A stretch of 9,350 nucleotides of DNA from an uncultured Lachnospiraceae bacterium (GTDB taxonomy: Bacteria; Bacillota; Clostridia; Lachnospirales; Lachnospiraceae): positions 1 to 9,350 of the forward strand of contig CAJUQB010000143.1 in the NCBI GenBank assembly GCA_910588285.1, in the 5' to 3' direction. This document shows positions 6,301-9,350 of this stretch, piece after piece. The translations under genes were made by a program, and so were the position numbers. Each line of letters starts with the position of its first letter. The first letter of the stretch is position 1. The notes under the pieces were generated by a model that was given only the letters and a program-made list of their open reading frames with translations, searched no databases and was not told where the DNA came from.

Positions 6301-8606
6301 AACCCTGCGCCGGAGAGCAGCTCTGCATCCGTTTGATCGTTTTTTGCAGCCTTAATAATCTGGAAGGGCTGCTTTATCACCTGCTCGCCGGAAATACATT
6401 CCCGCTCCACCACAGCAGTGAGGTCCCCTTCATAATTACATACCAGATCATACTCTGTCTCATCAATTACATATCCCACCGGCGGTGTAATTTCCTTAAT
6501 AAAATACTCCCCCAGGTACAGATTTTCAATTGCTGCATTTCCCTCCTGGTCTGTGGTAAGCCTTCCCACCTGCTCCCCGGCCTTGTAGAGAATCCCTGTC
6601 TTTTTGTCCGGATGCAGGATATCCTTTCTGGCATACAGCCCATAAGCGGCCATTCCCAGCTCTGCGTCTCCCTGGGGCCTGTTCTGCCCGGTTTCTTTAT
6701 CTCTCTTAAACAGCCGTATTGCAGCTCTGACGCTGTCGTCTGCAAAAACATGAGAAAATACTGCTGTTGCCTCCCGGTCATTGGTGTATTGGAACCGAAA
6801 GGAATAAACATCCTCCGTATTTCTGATATAACCCTCCGGAGCAGACAGCTCCCGCACCTCATATCCAAACCCAATGGGTAGATCCGCAGAAAATACTGCC
6901 CTGCCCTCTGTATCTGTCGTTGCCTTGCCAATCAGTGTGCCGGCATCAGCTACTATGGCCCCTTCTGCATTTGTAATACCCTCAGACGCATACAGCCCGA
7001 AAATACCGCCTTCCAGGCCATGCCCTGTGTCCCTGTCCTGCTTCTCAATGCGAACCGAGGCTTTCTGTCTGTCATTTTTAAAGGTCGTATTGGAAAATAC
7101 AGCCTCCGCTGCCTGCCCGGCATAGGTAAGGATCACTTCCCTGGTCTCGCCCTTGTTATAGAAGTTCTCGGGCGCCTTTGCCTCCGTCACCCGATAAGCT
7201 CCCAAATGAAGATTCCTGACCGCTACGGAACCGTCATTCCCGGTCACAAGGTGATCCGCCACCAGCTCCCCTGCCCGGTAAACTACCGTGCCATATGGGG
7301 TAACGATATCTCTTGCCGCATAGAGCTGAAAGACAGCCCCCCTCTGTCTGCGGTTCTCATACTGAAACACCGTGCCCTCTTCCGTAGAGGAGGCGCCTAC
7401 CAATACCTCTCCTTCCTTATAGATAGTTAAATTCCCAAGCTGTTCCACATCCGGAATAGTAACGGATGCTGTCTGATTCACAGTCAATGACACCGGATAT
7501 ACGGCCGTATTTATGCGATATCCCGCCGGAGCTGTAAGCTCCTTGACATACACCAGCTCCTGGGTCATAGGAAAGCCCGCCTCTGAGACGCCATCCTGGT
7601 TCGTGGCAGACATGGTCGTAAGCAGCTCCCGGCAGGCCGGATCCCGGTAAATGCCAAACACTGCGCCAGAGAGCCTTGCACTGTTGTCAGAGTCCGCCTT
7701 TATGACTCTTACCTTTGCAAGCTCTGTCCATTCTACGGTAAAGCTCACAGAATTTCCATCCTGGGTCTTATAATAGATTCCAATATCCTGCGTATCGCTC
7801 CCGGTGGGCACTAAAAATACGTTTCCCGCAGTCTGAATACTGCCTGCAAGGGTACCGCTGCTCCAGCTGCCGGTGACAGTCATTGGTGCAGAAAAATAGA
7901 AGCTTGTCCCTCCAAAAATCTGGACCTCCCCTCCGGTCTTGGTGCTTCCGCTGTCCTTGTTATGGAAGGTCACATCCTCCGGCAGCCTTATGGTTACAGA
8001 ATTCCTGGAATCTCCATTGAGAACCGTTGTCTCAGTCACCTGCCTGTCCCCTTCGCAGCTTGCAGAAAGGGCTGTGTCTGACAGACTAAGCTCTGCCCTG
8101 GGAGGCTGTGGCAGCGCTTCCAGATAATTGATCCAGTCAAGGGCCCCGCAGGCCTCAATCTGCCCCATGGTGCATCCATAAAAGCCCTTGATGCCGCAGT
8201 AAAAATAGCTGGCAGCAATGTGAGTAAATACATACTTTACTTCATCCTTCAGCTGCGGCATGTACGTACCTGTAACATCACCAGGGCCTCCATAGCCATA
8301 ATAGAGAGCCTTTTCCAGGCTTGGATTGTCCTCTATGATCTGATATTCATATTGGCCATGTCCCGGAGAATCCATTGTGGGCTCCAGGCAGTAGGCAGCC
8401 ATTCCATCCACCGTGTAAAGGCAGGTAGAATAATCTCCAAGAACTCCCGGATAATAAACCTTCTTTCCCGTTCTCAGCGTTACCTTATCCGCTGTGTTGG
8501 GACTTTTCGGCACTGCTGCCAAAAGGGTTCCTGCATGAAGAAAACAAGCCAACACCATTGCCGCTGCCAACAGTGCAGACACAAATCTTTTTTTATATTG
8601 CTTCAA
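3315..8606 (-). CDS. Giant sortase-anchored adhesin: thioester domain plus 13 SpaA-like modules
   Basis: A 1763-residue surface protein. Residues 1-31 are a Sec signal peptide (KKR, hydrophobic core, probable cleavage near LLAA). Residues ~40-170 form a Cys-Gln thioester domain: Cys73 in AYCLEP and Gln149 in MGQIEA are the likely bond pair, used in such proteins to attach covalently to host or matrix amines. Residues ~170-295 look like a beta-rich linker domain. Thirteen SpaA/Cna-B-like modules follow, starting near 297, 390, 516, 627, 745, 862, 979, 1106, 1214, 1304, 1435, 1545 and 1633. Most keep a first-strand Lys (IEKxD-like), a Glu in a KExxAPEGY-like motif and a terminal Asn or Asp (FENERQ, FQNVPT, EMKDD), the set expected for intramolecular isopeptide bonds. 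MPRTG (1726-1730), a hydrophobic helix (~1734-1754) and a basic tail (RSRRE) form a sortase signal with Met instead of Leu. The start is TTG with AGAGAGG 7 nt upstream. No sortase gene is in the window. Confidence 0.93.
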   Translation of the reverse strand: MKQYKKRFVSALLAAAMVLACFLHAGTLLAAVPKSPNTADKVTLRTGKKVYYPGVLGDYSTCLYTVDGMAAYCLEPTMDSPGHGQYEYQIIEDNPSLEKALYYGYGGPGDVTGTYMPQLKDEVKYVFTHIAASYFYCGIKGFYGCTMGQIEACGALDWINYLEALPQPPRAELSLSDTALSASCEGDRQVTETTVLNGDSRNSVTIRLPEDVTFHNKDSGSTKTGGEVQIFGGTSFYFSAPMTVTGSWSSGTLAGSIQTAGNVFLVPTGSDTQDIGIYYKTQDGNSVSFTVEWTELAKVRVIKADSDNSARLSGAVFGIYRDPACRELLTTMSATNQDGVSEAGFPMTQELVYVKELTAPAGYRINTAVYPVSLTVNQTASVTIPDVEQLGNLTIYKEGEVLVGASSTEEGTVFQYENRRQRGAVFQLYAARDIVTPYGTVVYRAGELVADHLVTGNDGSVAVRNLHLGAYRVTEAKAPENFYNKGETREVILTYAGQAAEAVFSNTTFKNDRQKASVRIEKQDRDTGHGLEGGIFGLYASEGITNAEGAIVADAGTLIGKATTDTEGRAVFSADLPIGFGYEVRELSAPEGYIRNTEDVYSFRFQYTNDREATAVFSHVFADDSVRAAIRLFKRDKETGQNRPQGDAELGMAAYGLYARKDILHPDKKTGILYKAGEQVGRLTTDQEGNAAIENLYLGEYFIKEITPPVGYVIDETEYDLVCNYEGDLTAVVERECISGEQVIKQPFQIIKAAKNDQTDAELLSGAGFSAYLLSELNKKEGEDYDFDSAVPIVIGENGEREMFTNERGYACSAALPYGTYLVRETTTPKGYAPVKDFLVHITEHKPTEPQVWRVLLDEEFEAKLKIVKQDDETKKPVLAKNTEFKVYDLDKNSYVEQVTTYPTVVTHKSYVTDEQGYLILPKSLGAGHYRIEEIRAPFGYTLNDNYYEVAVDSDMPYQVDPVTGDLVIDVIYENHPVKGEIRIEKTGEKLKGYKKDFTYQQESLEGAEFGIYAAEDIYTADFQKDAEGNRCLVYASGEQAGTVTTDRDGKAVFSGLPLGTYRIKETKAPEGYVRNEAPLTVTLSYADQETPIISQTAVFENERQRVEIAAVKKDAENKALVEGAVFGLYAKTAILAQGNMLVEPGTLLGEAVSGADGRAVFDLDVPFGTYYIRELEAPKGYVSTGRVAEVTVSYQGQDVKTAVLDCEFENAPTKVSFRKTDLTTGAELSGATLTVLDQAGNVVDTWKSVKGKEHIIERLKAGETYILREELAPYGYLQAEEVTFTVADSAELQKVEMKDDVPTGLLLINKKGELLEDISLLDVIGGWSSWLFGYVTGSLEDVTFEVYALEDIKAADGESEDYYRKDELVGTITTDKTGYARLDGLPLGKYYIKETKTAEGYVLDGNTREADLTYRGQKEAVVTFSTDWQNKRKKAGIHVWKTEEASEQGVEGTVFALCAKEDITGADGRILVEADTVIEEKATDGEGKVDFEADLPIGFAYYVKETAPAPGFTSMGEMQDFNFSDKHARMEDVSYDLEFQNVPTVFEFTKTSLTDGKEIEGAMLQVTDENGGLIEAWVSGKEPHIIRGLVVGKTYYLTETLPAEGYVTAERIAFTPENVLDVQKVEMKDDITKLEISKTDLGGKELPGAKLSIFTKKGEVVDSWISGEQPHYIEMLPIGEYVLREETAPEGYLVAEDVRFEIRDTAEVQKVVMKDEAKPVSPAEMPRTGEEGNIWLWLVLMGAAAGGIGFLVARSRREDRDQ
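3717..5672 (-). repeat. Two consecutive three-module super-repeats inside the adhesin
   Basis: Modules 7-8-9 (about residues 979-1303, 4698-5672) and modules 10-11-12 (about 1304-1630, 3717-4697) follow the same order of types. Type A carries a YAxEDI-like motif, LPLGxYxIKETK and GYV. Type B carries xLVEx-GT or xLVEAD-T, YYIRE or YYVKE, and ends in CEFENAPT or EFQNVPT. Type C is short (about 85 residues), with DxWxSxxxxHII and VQKVEMKDD-like ends. Module 13 is an extra type C. Modules 2 and 3 look like a more diverged A-B pair. This fits duplication of a block of about 325 residues followed by divergence. Confidence 0.65.
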
Positions 8607-8620
8607 ATGTATACCTCTCT
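8604..8620 (-). promoter_or_regulatory. Ribosome binding site and TTG start of the adhesin
   Basis: AGAGAGG (complement of 8614-8620) lies 7 nt before TTG (8606-8604). TTG leads directly into the KQYKKR start of a normal signal peptide, and no in-frame ATG occurs at a suitable place. TTG is therefore the best start. Its weak initiation may limit expression of this very large protein. Confidence 0.8.
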
Positions 8621-8667
8621 TTCTTTGTTCTGGTAGGGAAAAATTGGAAATCCTTGAATAACAAAGA

Positions 8668-8686
8668 ATTGCAATTAAATTGCAAT
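8668..8686. promoter_or_regulatory. 19-bp perfect palindrome in the adhesin leader (candidate operator)
   Basis: ATTGCAATT, one central A, then AATTGCAAT: two 9-bp arms in perfect dyad symmetry. It lies about 30-48 nt downstream of the expected transcription start of the adhesin promoter and about 60 bp before the TTG start. Position and symmetry suit a dimeric repressor acting as a roadblock. As RNA it would form a weak AT-rich hairpin with almost no loop, so a DNA operator is the more likely reading. The cognate regulator is not in the window. Confidence 0.5.
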
Positions 8687-8721
8687 CGAATATCTAAAAG
8701 AATAAAAAAGTGATTACATTG

Positions 8722-8750
8722 ATTATAGAAAGAAAACTCTTGTTTGTCAA
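8722..8750 (-). promoter_or_regulatory. Consensus sigma-A promoter for the adhesin-subtilase unit
   Basis: In the minus direction, TTGACA (complement of 8745-8750), a 17-nt spacer and TATAAT (complement of 8722-8727) match the housekeeping consensus exactly. The expected start is near 8715, giving a leader of about 108 nt before the TTG start. AT-rich sequence upstream of the -35 (8751-8767) could act as an UP element. Confidence 0.85.
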
Positions 8751-8848
8751 GATAAATATACATTTTTTTCCTTTGAACAGCGCACGCAGGGGCTCTTTGC
8801 AAAACATTTTATTTTACAGCCATCTTACGATAATATTCGGTTATGTCT

Positions 8849-9004
8849 TTACTCTTTCCACATTTCTTGATTCCTAAACTCATCTATCATATTTATTAAT
8901 TCATTATAATCCTCATCTGTCAATTGTTCATAGTACTTACTACATAAACTTCTATTAAGGCACTGACGCTTGTTGCATCTGGTTTGTATGCAACAGACTG
9001 CCAG
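8849..9004 (-). pseudogene. 51-codon remnant open frame, unidentified
   Basis: The minus strand carries 51 open codons ending at TAA (8849-8851). The reading is protein-like: a Cys-rich start (CCIQTRCNKRQC), then an acidic, probably helical tail (EQLTDEDYNELINMIDEF). A stop lies just upstream, and no ATG, GTG or TTG with a ribosome binding site is present near its beginning; CTG at 9004 is the only early candidate. It is probably the 3' remnant of a gene lost by deletion after the tRNA-Trp terminator. I do not recognise the family, and it could be chance. Confidence 0.3.
8971..8995. repeat. 8-bp inverted repeat in the spacer
   Basis: TGTTGCAT (8971-8978) and ATGCAACA (8988-8995) are exact reverse complements with a 9-nt loop. 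No T run follows on either strand, so it is not a terminator. It overlaps the remnant open frame. Function unknown, possibly chance. Confidence 0.35.
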
Positions 9005-9020
9005 GGATTAACCAGAAAAT

Positions 9021-9064
9021 AAAAAACAACTGCAATCCTTGAAAATCAAGGTTTACAGCTGTTT
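9021..9064 (-). terminator. Intrinsic terminator of tRNA-Trp
   Basis: Arms at 9047-9064 and 9024-9041 pair over 18 positions with one mismatch and two G-U pairs around a 5-nt loop (ATTTT in RNA sense). A run of six T follows (complement of 9021-9026). It begins 8 nt after the tRNA discriminator base, so it should end the tRNA-Trp transcript cleanly. Confidence 0.85.
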
Positions 9065-9072
9065 TCTCTTAG

Positions 9073-9143
9073 CAGGGGATGAGAGAATCGAACTCCCACC
9101 AAAGGTTTTGGAGACCCCTATCATACCATTTGACCAATCCCCT
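9073..9143 (-). tRNA. tRNA-Trp (anticodon CCA)
   Basis: A 71-nt cloverleaf. The acceptor stem AGGGGAT/ATCCCCT is perfect over 7 bp, with discriminator G at 9073. The D arm is GTCA/TGAT with a loop containing GG. The anticodon arm is GGGGT/ACCTT (two G-U pairs) with loop CTCCAAA, giving anticodon CCA for Trp. The T arm is GGGAG-TTCGATT-CTCTC. The 3' CCA is not encoded (CTA follows), so it must be added by nucleotidyltransferase. It has its own promoter candidate upstream and an intrinsic terminator downstream. Confidence 0.92.
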
Positions 9144-9148
9144 GTATC

Positions 9149-9177
9149 TATAAAAACGACATTACTGCCTGTCGTTT
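9149..9177 (-). terminator. Hairpin with T run between 23S rRNA and tRNA-Trp
   Basis: AAACGAC (complement of 9171-9177) pairs perfectly with GTCGTTT (complement of 9154-9160) across a 10-nt loop, and the T run continues to 9152. It has the form of an intrinsic terminator for transcripts coming from the rRNA genes. The 5' arm lies between the -10 box at 9178-9183 and the expected start near 9171, so transcripts begun there should lack most of that arm. Confidence 0.55.
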
Positions 9178-9206
9178 ATTATAAATCATTCATTATAAAA
9201 ATTCAA
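9178..9206 (-). promoter_or_regulatory. Promoter candidate for tRNA-Trp
   Basis: In the minus direction, TTGAAT (complement of 9201-9206), a 17-nt spacer and TATAAT (complement of 9178-9183) form a good sigma-A promoter. The predicted start is near 9171, about 28 nt before the mature tRNA 5' end. The region is very AT-rich, so chance matches are possible, but position and spacing support it. Confidence 0.6.
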
Positions 9207-9309
9207 GCTTTTATTTCATATATCTTCAAAATTTCACACAGATTAAGAATTATCTCTTCTTATATCGGAAGCCGGTCACTTCGATTACAGCGCCGTCTTC
9301 CTACACTCT

Positions 9310-9350
9310 TGGTCAAGCCCTCGACCGATTAGTGACAGTCAGCTCCATGC
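9310..9350 (-). rRNA. 23S rRNA, 3' end (partial)
   Basis: The minus strand reads GAGCTGACTGTCACTAATCG followed by GTCGAGGGCTTGACC, the conserved 3' terminus of bacterial 23S rRNA, where CTTGACC pairs with GGTCAAG at the 5' end of the molecule. The gene continues beyond the right edge. The exact mature end, about 9310, is estimated. Just downstream, 9267-9301 can form an imperfect hairpin (GGAAG/CTTCC outside, CGG/CCG inside) that may be part of the processing region. The expected 5S rRNA does not follow within the 166 bp before tRNA-Trp. Confidence 0.85.

Noticed and set aside
5883..6881. Plus-strand open frame of 332 codons antisense to the adhesin
   Set aside because: Same reasons: low-complexity Leu/Ile/Cys-rich translation, no motifs, and complete overlap with the SpaA modules.
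6467..6931. Minus-strand 154-codon frame inside the adhesin
   Set aside because: A second reading frame of the adhesin modules on the same strand; no start signal and no recognisable fold.
3315..8606. CRISPR array or short tandem DNA repeats suggested by the recurring patterns in the adhesin
   Set aside because: The recurrences are diverged protein modules of about 85-125 residues in one continuous frame, not identical short repeats with unique spacers.
8593..8802. Minus-strand 69-codon frame across the adhesin leader
   Set aside because: It runs through the consensus promoter and the palindrome, overlaps the adhesin start, and has no ribosome binding site; its translation is typical of AT-rich non-coding DNA.
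9039..9332. Plus-strand 97-codon frame over tRNA-Trp and the 23S end
   Set aside because: It crosses a clear tRNA and an rRNA terminus on the opposite strand.

Overview
The window looks like chromosomal DNA from a gut-type Firmicute, most likely Lachnospiraceae or a close clostridial relative. The basis is family-level: a cell-wall-anchored protein built from SpaA/Cna-B modules with an MPxTG sorting signal, a Csp-like subtilase, remnants of a clostridial mobile element (large serine recombinase of the TnpX/Tn4451 kind and a DUF6870-like protein), AGGAGG-type ribosome binding sites, and a near-consensus sigma-A promoter. Every gene I can support lies on the minus strand, so the biological order runs from the right edge to the left edge.

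In transcription order: (1) 9310-9350 is the last ~40 nt of a 23S rRNA gene that runs off the right edge. (2) 9073-9143 is tRNA-Trp(CCA), with its own promoter, an apparent rRNA-readthrough terminator just in front of it, and a strong intrinsic terminator behind it at 9021-9064. No 5S rRNA lies between 23S and the tRNA. (3) 8607-9020 is an AT-rich spacer. It holds a 51-codon open frame without a normal start (probable remnant), a consensus promoter (TTGACA-17-TATAAT) and a perfect 19-bp palindrome in the leader of the next gene. (4) 3315-8606 is a 1763-residue surface adhesin starting at TTG: signal peptide, Cys-Gln thioester domain, 13 SpaA-like isopeptide modules, MPRTG sorting signal. (5) 1450-3246 is a Csp-like S8 subtilase, 68 bp downstream and probably in the same transcript. 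Its start codon sits in the loop of a 13-bp inverted repeat, and its normal C-terminus has been replaced by unrelated sequence.

Left of about 1650 the window is a patchwork of broken or displaced genes: hairpins at 1524-1627, an ABC-2 type permease cut off after about 208 residues, a 49-codon fragment whose stop overlaps the next start (ATGA), an intact-looking 88-residue DUF6870-like gene, and the first ~64 residues of a large serine recombinase. The recombinase ends at a 14-bp inverted repeat. This is best read as the debris of one or more integrations and deletions next to the adhesin-protease pair.

Functionally, the adhesin should be exported by Sec, anchored to peptidoglycan by a sortase encoded elsewhere, and able to bond covalently to a partner through its thioester. 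The subtilase has no signal peptide, so a direct role in processing the adhesin at the surface is not shown. No wholly new system is demonstrated. The most interesting items are the adhesin with its higher-order module repeat, the two dyads that could control the adhesin-protease unit, and the terminator/promoter overlap before tRNA-Trp.
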